A stretch of DNA of 64,000 nucleotides from Mortierella alpina (GCA_029449245.1 JANATF010000027.1:12501-76500); one strand, 5' to 3'; shown: positions 51,469 to 61,291, counted from the first letter of the stretch. Notes: generated by a model from the letters alone, not told the origin. Made by a program: numbers and translations.

Positions 51469-51909
51469 TTACGCGCGCGGTCCGAAGATATGACCCCCGC
51501 CCAGCTTTTCCAGTTCTTGCAAGTGCTGAACCAACTTTTCATGGGACTTCAGTGACTGGTCGATAAGATGCCCAATTAAATTGTTCTGAGTTCTTTGGCG
51601 ATAATGAATTGTGTGCAGCTCATCTTCAGCTTCCTTGTCAGGAATTTGTGTTGCTCGCGCTCTAATTTTCATTTCGTCGTCTGCCAGTGTCACAGCGATT
51701 TTTTTCTGTTCTTGAATGGTTGCTGCATAAGAAAGACATGCTTTGTAGTAGGTCTTGATCAAAAATGTACACTGTTCAACGGCGGCGGTAACACTATTGA
51801 GCATATGCCATTAATTCAAATTTCAGTCAAGTATGCGCGGAACTTTGTTAAGCCATTAAGCGGTTATCGTTTGATGTATTTACTTGACTCTTGTCATTTT
51901 CATGCTCAT
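51469..51909 (-). CDS. Small coiled-coil protein, 116 aa, two exons
   Basis: Predicted exons are 51909-51884 (MSMKMTRV) and 51793-51469, joined in phase 2 with donor gtaaat and acceptor caatag. The protein is almost entirely helical: VTAAVEQCTFLIKTYYKACL, then a KKIAVTLADDEMKIRARA helix and LIDQSLKSHEKLVQHLQELE. It ends in GGGHIFGPRA. There is no signal peptide. Upstream, 52003-52060 has a dense AGCC word cluster. Its stop codon is only about 20 bases from the minisatellite. Function unknown. Confidence 0.6.
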
Positions 51910-52000
51910 GATGTCCACACCTCTTTTTACAAGACATCTGCTTCATAGGTATTTAAACACAAGTTGTGTACTTTTAGTAGGTGGAACATTCGAGCTGGAT

Positions 52001-52062
52001 ACTTAGCCCCAATACTTAGCCTCATACTTGGCCCCTGATATCTAAACATTACTCAGCCGGTC
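52001..52062. promoter_or_regulatory. CTRAGCC motif cluster
   Basis: The words acttagcccc, acttagcctc, acttggcccc and actcagcc lie at about 15-base spacing, 90-150 bases upstream of the start at 51909. Confidence 0.6.
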
Positions 52063-52162
52063 TAGGCAAGTCCTATTCACATGATATGAGAAGCTCGGTG
52101 TTTCGCGTTCCTTTGTCGGCAACAATTACACAGTTTATTGCTGATTGTATGAAACGTGAAAA

Positions 52163-52831
52163 TTAACACGAAGAGAACCTTGTATGTTGCACGATGAGCC
52201 CGGGGGCCAGCTGGATTATGCGGTAGCGCCCGAGCTCTGCAAAGGCAAGTTGCTGAAATGATGTGTACTTCGAGTAGGGTACTAACCACTCATTGACGTC
52301 CTTGCGCGTTGGCCAGTGAAGCATCAACAATTGCATGAAGGCATCCTCTTGATTTGTAAAATCTAATGGACGTGTTTGAACGACGGCATCTCTGGACCTT
52401 CGAAACAGGTGCCTTTGATATAAATCTGAAAAAATATGGTCTTCCTCGAGCGAGATATATCTTGCACGACATTTTCTTTCTTGGATGCTGGCGAACAACC
52501 GGTATTTAAACTTGCGAGAAACTCTAAAGTTGCCGGAAATGTGCTCGAACCGCTCGTAGAACTCTTTGTAGCTCATTTCCTCAAACTTAATACCTGCAAG
52601 TCGGGATGACATAGTAAGCACCACTTCCAAGACCAGAGTTCATGTAAAGCTACAGATCACGTTACCTGGAACATCCAACGGTCTTTGTCGATACCTCTCC
52701 CATCTGTCCTGAAGATCGTGCGTATCGCTTTTAGAGTCATTCAATAGCACCTTCAATTTGTTTATAGTATAAAGCCTCTTTTCAGGTGCTGTAGTGGGAA
52801 TATACACGGTTCGTTGTCGACAGTAGGGCAT
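52163..52831 (-). CDS. Hypothetical protein, 198 aa, two exons
   Basis: Predicted exons are 52831-52666 and 52593-52163 (donor gtaacg, acceptor tgcag). It begins MPYCRQRTVYIPTTAPEKRL, with a basic helical first half (DLQDRWERYRQRPLDVPG). The second exon has EEMSYKEFYERFEHISGNFR, YRLFASIQERKCRARYISLE, and a tryptophan line (MLLHWPTRKDVNEWLVPYSK). It ends with AELGRYRIIQLAPGLIVQHT, which looks like strands. TATA (tataaata, about 52910) lies 80 bases upstream. No known domain; the composition is that of a soluble cytoplasmic or nuclear protein. Confidence 0.62.
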
Positions 52832-53067
52832 GTTACAAGATATGTGGGAAGAAAAGTAGGTCTTCTGTTCGATACGACAATAAAATTAGTCCCTAGGCAA
52901 AGATATTTATATCAGCTCACATCAGTCCTTGCATGAGCCAAAAGGAATGGCTTCGGTGGGGGCTAAGTAAAAAAAAAGAGGAATACTTTATGCATCGTAC
53001 CGGTTTTAAACACCGTCCTTTGACGTGTGGGGGAGTGAGAGCAGCCTAATGTAATCCGTAAATGTTC

Positions 53068-53613
53068 TTATTGATGTTCCCACATCTTCAGCATCAAAAA
53101 ATCTATGGCTCTCTGTCGAACTTGCTCCAAACGGCGGACATTAGCCCTCCCATTTCTATATACTGGCAGATTTATCCCAGCTTCTTCATATATATCATCC
53201 CATATCTCCAAGTCCTCCACTCCCCAATCGGGGTGATGTTGATATCTAGTGCCTCTATGGTCAGGCGCTCTCCAGTCTCCGGGAATAAATCGTATAAGGT
53301 CAGCGAGCACAATGAGCTTCACTGTTACGTCCGCCAGTTCCTCTTGAGCCTCGATAAGCATGCTTGAAATATCTTCAACCTTCTCACGGGCACGTTCGAC
53401 GGCCTCAACAGGGAGGTTATTCAAGCGATCTCCAGACCTTGGTGGCTCTTCACCGGTACTATTCACCGGACCGTTGACTTGCATTATGTTGTTGATTACT
53501 GCTATCATGCGCCTGGATAAAAGCAAAAAGAAAAACATGTTCATAAATGAGTAGCAGAATAATCTGGCTCCTCCTAAAGCGTTACGTACTCACCGGTGCT
53601 CGTTGACGTTCAT
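53068..53613 (-). CDS. Hypothetical protein, 154 aa, two exons
   Basis: Predicted exons are 53613-53594 (MNVNEH) and 53512-53068 with donor gtgagt and acceptor atccag. Residues 30-80 are amphipathic helices (EAVERAREKVEDISSMLIEA, EELADVTVKLIVLADLI). Then follow a histidine/tryptophan line (PGDWRAPDHRGTRYQHHPDW), an acidic strand (GVEDLEIWDDIYEEAG) and a basic C-terminus (RRLEQVRQRAIDFLMLKMWE). TATA (tataaaata, about 53655) and a CTAAGCC word (53669) precede it. The tiny first exon matches the style of its neighbours. Function unknown. Confidence 0.62.
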
Positions 53614-53720
53614 GTTTGCGATAGTCTTTTTTTTTATTAGAATTCCCCTATTTTATAGATCTCTAACGACTAAGCCTCATCGAACGTCGAACGCTGAACA
53701 AAATACTAAATGACTACGGC

Positions 53721-54137
53721 TCAAAACAACTCCTCAAACCGTTGCACAAGGACATGGATTTGGCCATATGTTGGAATTACGCCATAGTAATAGACGACAG
53801 TCTTCTCATCTTGAAGTACTTCTTTGCCTCGCAAGGATCCGGCCATAACGACAGGCCAAGGACAACACTCTGGTCGGCAATCCACGTTGATAAGGCGAAG
53901 TTTAAGAACCTTTGTCTGCGTATTAGCTAAGATGCTGACCTTCTGGTCCTTGATGATGCTCTTGAGTTCTCCAATGGAAGCTGTATGTGGAGCTGTGACT
54001 GTGAATGCCTCCTCTATTTTGTCACCCTCAATAATGCACCTCAGCTCTATTTCAGTATCTCCATTTCTTGACTCGGGCTCCCTGTTCTTAGCTCCCTTCT
54101 TGGCGTCTGTGCAAGACTTCAAAAGAGGAAAATTCAT
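53721..54137 (-). CDS. Header-only CRN-like protein, 138 aa
   Basis: After a basic N-terminal 25 residues, the frame has the CRN header order: IELRCIIEGDKIEEAFTVTA, IGELKSIIKDQK, VLKLRLINVD and, at the very end, YGQIHVLVQRFEELF, whose IHVLVQR is the motif that ends the header in full CRN proteins. No effector domain follows. The longer ORF lacks an ATG, so the start was set at 54137 (MNFPLLKS). AGCC words lie at 54212-54232. Of the header-only genes, this one keeps the HVLV motif best. Confidence 0.7.
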   Translation of the reverse strand: MNFPLLKSCTDAKKGAKNREPESRNGDTEIELRCIIEGDKIEEAFTVTAPHTASIGELKSIIKDQKVSILANTQTKVLKLRLINVDCRPECCPWPVVMAGSLRGKEVLQDEKTVVYYYGVIPTYGQIHVLVQRFEELF

Positions 54138-54356
54138 GTTCAAAGTTTAGTGAATGAGGATGCAAAGAGATCTGAAGCCCTTTTTAAATTAAGCATGACT
54201 ACGGGCATACTCAGCCTCTTCGGTCAACACTAAGCCTGTGAACCTTGTTTTCTGGAACTAAAACCGCCCGATGACAATAGTTGCCATGGCACATTCCGTA
54301 GAATGAGATTCGTTTAGAATGAGTTTTTAATCCACGAACGCTTTTAGACTGGATAA

Positions 54357-54782
54357 CTAGACTGGATAAAACTTTCGCCTAGGTCTTCTTGATGGGCGAA
54401 TGTACAAGATTTTCATCCCAGGTGCCCATACTGCCTGAATATAGGGGTTGTTTTCAAGGCAGGCCCAAAATGAGCCTTCATCTACGGTAACTCTGGCGAC
54501 ATCGTGGATCGTGTACACCTTGTTGGACACTCTATGAATGTAATTTAGATCCACAAGAACGATCACTGAACCGCCGCTTGAGAGTTTAGGTCTTATGTCA
54601 AGGTAGTTATGGTGACGGACGTCAGCATAAAAGGGGCCAAAGCATTGTAGTTTAGGGTCATCGGAAGTACCCCTCATGACAATCAAAGCCAAAGGACGGT
54701 GGGTTCGGTCATCTTGAACATGTCCAGAAATACTTTCATCCTGTTCACTGAAGGTCTTAGCGCTAGAATGTGCAGCTCCCAT
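54357..54782 (-). CDS. Hypothetical protein, about 141 aa
   Basis: The frame is open from 54923, but the minus-strand TATA box (tataaaag, about 54867) falls inside it. The ATG at 54782 (MGAAHSSAKTFSEQDE) was therefore chosen; 54842 is an alternative only 24 bases after the TATA. The protein has strand-rich lines (HRPLALIVMRG; LSSGGSVIVLVDLNYIHRV; YTIHDVARVTVD), then an acidic patch and a basic tail (RPSRRPRRKFYPV). It has no signal peptide or known motif. CTAAGCC words lie near 54997. Confidence 0.5.
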   Translation of the reverse strand: MGAAHSSAKTFSEQDESISGHVQDDRTHRPLALIVMRGTSDDPKLQCFGPFYADVRHHNYLDIRPKLSSGGSVIVLVDLNYIHRVSNKVYTIHDVARVTVDEGSFWACLENNPYIQAVWAPGMKILYIRPSRRPRRKFYPV

Positions 54783-55038
54783 CTCAAGTGCTGAATGAAT
54801 ATCGGGGAGAATGATGATCCGTTTGATGATACTGTCAGGCATATACTGTATCAACTCTCTTTTATAAGATAAGGCAAGCGCTAATATCTGACATTTAATT
54901 ACGCATCTTACTCTATAGTCCATGTAGGTGGGCGTGAAGGTACGGAGTTAACGCAGATTTTTTATCTCCGACACCGTAGTGTGACTTCTGTCTCAGACTA
55001 AGCCTCGCCTTTTAAGTTAAAAGCCAGCTACTAAAAAA

Positions 55039-55694
55039 TTACGCCCACTGCTGGTGAGGCTTACCACGGGAAGGAATTTCACCCGGTACAATCCTTCTGT
55101 TGAGGAGATCCTTTAGTTGAGAAATCTGCCTGCTTGTTTCACGTCGTTCTTCTAACGTTAATTTCGCCTGATCAGAGAGTTTGAATTCGTGAGGAGACAC
55201 TTCTTCTAGCAGTTTATAGGCGAAAAAACATGCCGCGGCGGAGACTGGTGCGAAGGCCTGCCTATTGTACATGTCATGAAAATAAATCATTAGTACAACT
55301 TATACACCTTCCATCTTGATCTTCGCCTCAGTCAACAAGTTGTGTATACTTACAAAAGCGGTTTGCACATGAAATCATCTTGAAAGTGATAGAGATTGGA
55401 CCAGTGAACACGCAGCAGTGTAGAGTCGGTAGCTCCACGGTAAGGGAATCTGATACGGAAATATCCATTGCTGATGTAGCTGTGCACTGTAAAGGGTCCG
55501 AATCCTCGTGTCGGCCCTCTAAATACACGGAAGTCCGGGAGCTCCTCCGGCAAGCAAACTATAACGCTTGATCCTACTTCATGCATGTGATTTAACCGTT
55601 GATCTTTAGTCGATTCGAATGAAGCATCGCGATAGTACTTCAACCCATCCAAGTTCACGCTGTCAGAAGTGGGATCTGTAAAGTTGGCTTCCAT
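55039..55694 (-). CDS. Hypothetical protein with C-terminal membrane or helical segment, 187 aa
   Basis: Predicted exons are 55694-55354 and 55261-55039 with donor gtaagt and acceptor caatag. The first exon (MEANFTDPTSDSVNLDGLKY) is beta-like: GSSVIVCLPEELPDFRVFRG, GPFTVHSYISNGYFRIRFPY and LLRVHWSNLYHFQDDF. The second has a short hydrophobic run (APVSAAACFFAYKLLEEV) and an amphipathic helix (LEERRETSRQISQLKDLLNR). No signal peptide. Promoter motifs are weak (gtcagcccc, ctcagcctc at 55766-55812). Function unknown. Confidence 0.58.
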
Positions 55695-55847
55695 GATAGT
55701 TTCTGGAATGAAATTTATGGACCTTGGTAGAGCGAGGTTTTATTTTAATATTTCAAGTTGAGGTCAGCCCCACAGTCGGCCTGCAATTAAAAAATTACTT
55801 TAAAGCTCAGCCTCAGCGTCTAACGTAGCACATGTTTTGACTCGCTA

Positions 55848-56075
55848 CTATATGCGATTTCTACCAGGCCCACCGATGGGAGCGACATGTCCCGGCCCGT
55901 GTCGTCGCGGTTTGCCTGTAGGGGCAATAATGGGGGTGAGAACAGGAATAGGCGGCTCAGACGTCTCAGGAAGGAAAATGGGAGTGGTAGTGACGATAAG
56001 GCCTTCAAGAGGAGCATCAGCCAAGCAAGGTGGGACTACCGCGGCGATAAAGAAGGCGACTAATTGAAATTTCAT
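55848..56075 (-). CDS. Small secreted proline-rich protein, 75 aa
   Basis: The signal peptide is MKFQLVAFFIAAVVPPCLAD, with likely cleavage after ADA. The mature part of about 54 residues is rich in Pro, Ile and Thr (IVTTTPIFLPETSEPPIPVL) and then in Gly/Pro/Arg (GKPRRHGPGHVAPIGGPGRN), with only one cysteine, in the signal. A GKPRR patch could be a dibasic cut site. A minus-strand TATA-like element (cataaaaag, about 56130) is about 50 bases upstream. No family recognised. Confidence 0.65.
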   Translation of the reverse strand: MKFQLVAFFIAAVVPPCLADAPLEGLIVTTTPIFLPETSEPPIPVLTPIIAPTGKPRRHGPGHVAPIGGPGRNRI

Positions 56076-56164
56076 TGGATGTTTTGACCGAGTTAATTGG
56101 AGGACTGATATTCAGATCCCTCTTTTTATGCACAGTCAAAGACGGGTGTACAGAAGCAAATTGT

Positions 56165-56275
56165 CAAAAACTAAGCCCCATAGTTCCTTACCTACTTGAG
56201 TGAGGTCACCTCCCAGCCCCAAGTATCACAGCCAAGTGAGCCAACTCATAACTCAGCCCCTGATACTCCGACCGT
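56165..56275. promoter_or_regulatory. CTRAGCC motif cluster between divergent genes
   Basis: The words aactaagcccc, cccagcccc, cagccaagtgagcc and actcagcccc lie between the minus gene starting at 56075 and the plus gene starting at 56420. Confidence 0.55.
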
Positions 56276-56419
56276 TACGAACTAAGACCATGTTGTGTTC
56301 AAGAGGCTTAGTATTTTTTTGTGTATGGGACAATGGCGTGACAGTCTATATATGGTCATTCCGTTATAAATACTCCACAAAAGTACAATTAAAGTCATGT
56401 ACGTAAACATCACTCAACA

Positions 56420-57745
56420 ATGGCTGTCATCAACCCACTGGACATGCCAGAGATCGTAATGCGTGTTGGAAAATTTATCCCACTGTGGGTCAACCCCAGA
56501 AGCGAAAAATACGTCTTTCACCCAAGGGACCTGCTTTCTTGCTGCCTAGTTTCTCGATCATGGAGAGAGATCATGCTCCCTATCCTGTGGTACACTTATG
56601 ATGAGACCACAAAAAGGAATTATTCAGGGATCCCGACGCGTATTTTGTTGCAGTACGCTCCGCTATTCAAAATAATAAGGACAGTTCATCCAAATAGCAG
56701 TCACGTAACTCACGTCGACATGTTCCAAGCGAAGGCGTGGCAACTGATCCTTGCATCGGATCGATTTGCATACTCCTTCAACCTCAACAACCCCTTCATA
56801 CATCTACTGGACATTCAAGCAGAAACCAACACCGACGTTGACTACATTCCAACTGATGCCGTCCCTATGATGTCTTACTTTCCAACATTGCTCCACCTAC
56901 GACTTCGGCGATATGTATTCCGCGGCGAAGACATAGAGAGAGTTCTCTTTGGCAAGAGAAAATTAGAAACCCTGGAGTTCTATCATACATCTATTTATGG
57001 ACCCATCCAGCTGTCACTGCAACATCCAGCACTCACTCGTCTCCATCTACAGTACTGCCACATTGAAGAAGACAGTTTGATAGGACTGCTCCGTGGTATG
57101 CCAGGTCTTCAGTCCTTCACCTGGCTACTATCAAAAGCCAACATCCTTGGGTTCAGCAACGCACGGATAAGAGACGTCCTCGAGAGGTGTTGCCCAAAAC
57201 TTCAACACATGCACCTGGGTATGCACTGTAAAAGCCAAACCACCTACAATCTTCTCAATATTCTTCCCCATGGACAAAACGTCGCTCTTCAGTACATCAA
57301 TTTGGATCTCAACACTATAACACCGGCAGTACTCGGGATCCTTGACGACCGTGGCTCAAGCTTGGTGCACGTGTCCGTTAATCTGGCTCGAAAACTTTGC
57401 AAATTTATCGAAGTGGGGGTCTCAATTTCAAAAATCCGCCGACTAAGAAGATTCTGTTTGACATGCAAGCTTGATCACGTGGCATTCCAAACTTTCCTGC
57501 AAGAGAGTATTAATAGCAGCGCACCAAATGTTGCATGGATTTTAACAGCCTTCAAGGACAAGCTGAAGCGCAACCCGGATCTGCAGACACATCCACTGCA
57601 GGGAAGATGGCTTTTTCACTCGGCGAGGCGTGATTTTGAGCAAGAAGCACCACTATTTGATCTTTGGATACTCAATAACATCCTACCATCCTCCCGCATT
57701 CAGGAGATGATAATCAACGGTGAATCATACATTACGAAGCATTAG
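56420..57745 (+). CDS. F-box protein with LRR-like body, 441 aa
   Basis: Residues 5-55 are an F-box-like segment (NPLDMPEIVMRVGKFIPLWV, then RDLLSCCLVSRSWREIMLPI) of the type common in Mortierellaceae. The body has irregular leucine-rich lines (LLHLRLRRYVFRGEDIERVL; LTRLHLQYCHIEEDSLIGLL; LQYINLDLNTITPAVLGIL), consistent with an RNI/LRR solenoid without perfect repeats. Single exon with TATA (tataaatac, about 56366). Predicted substrate receptor of an SCF ubiquitin ligase by family. Convergent with the zinc-finger gene, with 27 bases between their stops. Confidence 0.85.
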   Translation: MAVINPLDMPEIVMRVGKFIPLWVNPRSEKYVFHPRDLLSCCLVSRSWREIMLPILWYTYDETTKRNYSGIPTRILLQYAPLFKIIRTVHPNSSHVTHVDMFQAKAWQLILASDRFAYSFNLNNPFIHLLDIQAETNTDVDYIPTDAVPMMSYFPTLLHLRLRRYVFRGEDIERVLFGKRKLETLEFYHTSIYGPIQLSLQHPALTRLHLQYCHIEEDSLIGLLRGMPGLQSFTWLLSKANILGFSNARIRDVLERCCPKLQHMHLGMHCKSQTTYNLLNILPHGQNVALQYINLDLNTITPAVLGILDDRGSSLVHVSVNLARKLCKFIEVGVSISKIRRLRRFCLTCKLDHVAFQTFLQESINSSAPNVAWILTAFKDKLKRNPDLQTHPLQGRWLFHSARRDFEQEAPLFDLWILNNILPSSRIQEMIINGESYITKH

Positions 57746-57772
57746 GCATTTTGAAGATACGAGCTTTTATGA

Positions 57773-59291
57773 CTATACATCCGTAGAACGAACTCTTCTT
57801 GTACATGAAGGAGACTTCATACTTCTCAAAGCAGCAAGCCACCCCACGATCTCCTCCTCCGTGCCTATCGCACTTCTTTCGATCTGTCCTGATGAGACCT
57901 CCCTTCTTGTAAAACCTCTTTGGTCAATAATTAAACCACAAGGTTTCGACTGTTGAAGATGTCGAACGCAAGCATCCCTTCTCGAGAACGACGAATTACA
58001 TATGATACATATGATACAGGGGTCCTCCGGGCGACCGTGTTTGGAGACCAAATGTCGACTCAAGTCCTGCTTCCTTGGGAAATACTGCGAACAAAGCGTA
58101 CAGTCATGTCGAGGTTTGTCCGTAGAATGGATTAGCATGTGACTGCCAAGATTAAACTTGCGGTTGAAGTCTTTTCCACACTTAGTGCACCGAAACAAGT
58201 TTTGTCCTATTTGTTCTGTTTCTTCTGGTGCTGTAACGTCGACAGGGTTTGGCGTGCCAGTGAACGGGTGGTCGATAACGCTTGGGCTGCCAGGCAAAAT
58301 ATCAATGGTCGTAAGCTGTGACCACGGCCAACTGGGACTTGAAACATCCATATTTGCTTCCTGCGGAGAGGCGACGACATACGGAGAGTCAGCGGAAGAA
58401 CCCGCAGAAGAACCCAAGGTATCGGTGATCGGTGCCGAAAAATAATCCAAGGGATCATCTGCATCTACTCTCAGACTGCTAGGTGGGATCCGTACCGAAA
58501 AATAGTCCAAGGGACCATCTGCATCCACGCCCTGACTGTTAAGAGGAATCAATTCCGAAAAAGTATCCAAAGGATCGGAAAGAAATCCTTGAATGTCAGG
58601 CTCGATAGTTTGGAACGAAGTAGGGGTATCAGATGGGAGATCGAGTATGCGGCAGATCTTCGCTACCTCCGAGTCAAGTTGCTCGGCCCAAGTCACTATC
58701 AGTATAGCGCACAGGATGCGGCAAATTAGTCTAGTGCATGCACCATGGCGTGAATGGCATACGTAGCGCAGATTTGGGTGATTACCCGTCGATGACTTTG
58801 CAGTCCTGGACGGGGAGGATGTCTGGAGAGCCACCATAGCGCCAGTGGAATTCTCCCCGGTATCTGCATTCGAAAATGAACTATCAGTGCACGATGTGTT
58901 GATGAGTTAGCTAGCTGTTATACATTTCGATCTTGCAAAAGCAGCGTTGGGTGTTTACCTTTGACGCATACTCGAGTTTGAGACAACTTCTGGGATCGCG
59001 GTAAAATAATCCAGTGTTGAGCTTAAGAAGGCATAGTTCTGTGAAGGCGCACCGTCATGGCGATGATAGGACTCATCAATAGAGTAACTGTACTCTTGGT
59101 TGGTCGGTCCTACAGGTATAGCCGAAGCGCTCGAGCTTGGAGGTGACTAAGAAGACGTCAGGGCGTTAGATACACTGTTCTAGGATGTACCAGCATCAAC
59201 AATCTTGGCATCAAGGAGACAGCTAATAGAAGCGTACTGCTGAGTGGAGTTCCCTGCCAAAACAGTCATCGTAACAAGCCCAAGTTGGCAT
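57773..59291 (-). CDS. C2H2 zinc-finger protein, about 419 aa
   Basis: Predicted exons are 59291-59238 (tentative), 59146-58959, 58880-58786 and 58695-57773. Three consecutive C2H2 fingers lie about 60-145 residues from the C-terminus: FRCTKCGKDFNRKFNLGSHM, HDCTLCSQYFPRKQDLSRHL, and a third, CIICNSSFSRRDACVRH, with wider end spacing. The N-terminal 250 residues are acidic and repetitive (DGPLDYFSVRIPPSSLRVDA, DDPLDYFSAPI), like an activation region. Likely a sequence-specific DNA-binding regulator. Exons 2-4 join in phase; exon 1 has a gtacgc donor and could be replaced by another start. Confidence 0.75.
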
Positions 59292-59552
59292 CTCAAAGAT
59301 TGTTTTAAGGAGCGTCAAGTGTGAAGTGTGAATTGAGGCCACAATCCATTGGCGGTTCACCTTTTAAAGGAATTGCCATCATGCCACCACACCGACGACT
59401 CATGAGAAGACAGTGGACTGAACACCGCTGCTGTGCTGGTATCTTGAAGGGAAGTAGATAACGGGCGGATGAAGAGAGGAAGGACAACGTCGCACAAGCC
59501 ATGCATGCATGCACGCAGACAAAACTTCAAGTAGTCCATGATACGTAAAGTT
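59292..59552. other. No gene seen
   Basis: A TTTAAAAGG word near 59360 may be the promoter of the zinc-finger gene. Nothing else is supported. Confidence 0.4.
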
Positions 59553-59993
59553 TTATTCAATCAACGTTATACTGTGATATTCATTTACATCCTCGACTCG
59601 ATCGTCGTAATACTCCAAGCCGGTTTTCCAATGCTCCTCGAAGGAGTGACCCAAGTCGCGTCGGAAGCACTCAAACATCAGCGCCCTGACCTTGTACGAA
59701 AGAGGGGTGATGGAGGCTAGCAGTGCGAAATCACTTTTATTTTCCCACTGACCATGCACAAAGTCATCGTGATTCGAACGAAAATCAGACCCGCTTGCTA
59801 CTTCAGCCAATGGAGATCGCCGTGCTAGGACAGGATCAGCGTCAACCGTAACCCTGTACCTTAAATCTTTTGACGGAAGATCGGTGCCTGTCATGTGATT
59901 GGTTAGTGTATTAGTGACGAAAGGCGAAATCGGATGATAGAACCATAAAACCAACATACGATTTTTCTTACTTTCTTTTTTGCCTTTGCACAT
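59553..59993 (-). CDS. Hypothetical protein, 122 aa, two exons
   Basis: Predicted exons are 59993-59960 (MCKGKKESKKN) and 59887-59553, with donor gtatgt and acceptor gacag preceded by cactaac. The body has LPSKDLRYRVTVDADPVLAR, a patch GSDFRSNHDDFVHGQWENKS, FALLASITPLSYKVRALMFE and FEEHWKTGLEYYDDRVEDV. No signal peptide. TATA (tataaaagg, about 60040) lies 45 bases upstream. It belongs with the other small genes with tiny basic first exons. The FEEHW/YDD lines vaguely recall the EAIWAEGRSK region of the 17.5-19.4 kb pair, but this is too weak to call homology. Confidence 0.6.
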   Translation of the reverse strand: MCKGKKESKKNRMLVLWFYHPISPFVTNTLTNHMTGTDLPSKDLRYRVTVDADPVLARRSPLAEVASGSDFRSNHDDFVHGQWENKSDFALLASITPLSYKVRALMFECFRRDLGHSFEEHWKTGLEYYDDRVEDVNEYHSITLIE

Positions 59994-60244
59994 ATTATTG
60001 TATCGGTGGGTGGTCAAAGAGAGTACAATGGCTCCTTTTATAACCATAATAAAGTAAAGCGGGCAACATTGCAAGGCAAACTAAGTTGGAAGTCCCGACT
60101 TCGGGGTTTCCACCCTCGATTTTACATTTTTACATGTACAAATGTCTCACCATAACAAGGCGTTTTTTTTCACACCACCAGTTATTGCCGATTTGCCACA
60201 ACCTTAATTAAGGGAATTTACTAGCACAGTACAGTACAGTACGC

Positions 60245-60300
60245 CGATGCTAAGCCTTGCGACCAAGCCCCCACTTCTTAGCCTCCACCGGGTGCAGTTA
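60245..60300. promoter_or_regulatory. CTRAGCC motif cluster
   Basis: The words gctaagcctt, accaagccccc and cttagcctcc lie between the minus gene starting at 59993 and the Ras-like gene starting at 60369, just before the TATA (tatataca, 60320) of the latter. Confidence 0.55.
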
Positions 60301-60368
60301 CACAAACTATTACAGCGGTTTATATACACCTGCTCAGTGGATGAAGGCAGGGCTCATCTAACTTCCTA

Positions 60369-60992
60369 ATGGTCTACAACCTAGTTTTACTCGGAGAACA
60401 AAATGTCGGCAAAAGCTCGTTGATGCTGCAACTTTGTACCAGCCATTCGCTCCTTTCGCATGATCCAACTATTGAGGACTCTCTCTCGAAGAAGCTGAAA
60501 ATTGACAACAAAGTATGTACCCTCAAGATACTTGATACCGGAGGAGGAGACGTTTACTCTACCCTAAGGTACCAGTGGATTGAGGGAGGGGACGGGTTTC
60601 TTCTTGTCTACTCTATTACCGACCTTCAAAGCTTGCGGAAAGCGATGGTCATATTGGACGACATTAAAAGCATCAAGGGACAACGACAGCTGCCAGTGCT
60701 CCTGGTGGGCAATAAATGCGACATCGCTGATTCTCGACAAGTAACAACACATTATGGTTCGGCCATGGCGAAGGCGTTGCAATGCCCTTTCACTGAGACT
60801 TCAGCCAGAACGGGCTGTAACGTTGAAAAAGCCTTTCTCAAAGTGGCTACTATGGTGCGGAGGATAAGACGAGAGGAATCGCTCCAGCTTCGGCCACCTT
60901 CCACACAAAATTCATTCTTCAGTCCGGGTCGACCAGGAAACGACTCAACATCACCTGTAAAAGCACTTCCGTCGCCATGCCGTATAGCATAG
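60369..60992 (+). CDS. Ras-like small GTPase with altered switch residues, 207 aa
   Basis: All Ras-family G motifs can be placed: G1 GEQNVGKSS (10-17 by Ras numbering), G2 around HDPTIEDS, G3 DTGGGD, G4 NKCD and G5 ETSA. The C-terminus ends CRIA, which fits a CaaX prenylation box after a basic/proline-rich tail. Three positions that set GTP hydrolysis differ from Ras: 12 is Gln, 13 is Asn, and Gln61 is Gly (DTAGQE becomes DTGGGD). Such changes would be expected to lower GTPase activity and keep the protein GTP-bound. Single exon; aataaa follows the stop. Plasma-membrane signalling role by family; upstream regulator unknown. Confidence 0.9.
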   Translation: MVYNLVLLGEQNVGKSSLMLQLCTSHSLLSHDPTIEDSLSKKLKIDNKVCTLKILDTGGGDVYSTLRYQWIEGGDGFLLVYSITDLQSLRKAMVILDDIKSIKGQRQLPVLLVGNKCDIADSRQVTTHYGSAMAKALQCPFTETSARTGCNVEKAFLKVATMVRRIRREESLQLRPPSTQNSFFSPGRPGNDSTSPVKALPSPCRIA

Positions 60993-61291
60993 CGTTAATA
61001 AAAATTGTGAAGGATATGAATAGGGCGGTATCCCAGTCGGACGTAAGTTCAAGATCCAGAAGTACAGTATGCTTCTTTTGTTCAAAAATCCTCAAACATG
61101 GTAGCTATGCTTCTACTCTGAACCTTAACAAGGACTTGCTACAGTCTAAACAAATGTTTTTTTTCCAGATTTTGTGAAAACTTTCAAAGACCAATATGAC
61201 CAGCACCAAAAGACTTTAATAATAAGGGAATTTTATAAACGACTTGGCATGCTGTAGACCGCACCCTTTGCAAAGCATACACTAAGGTACT

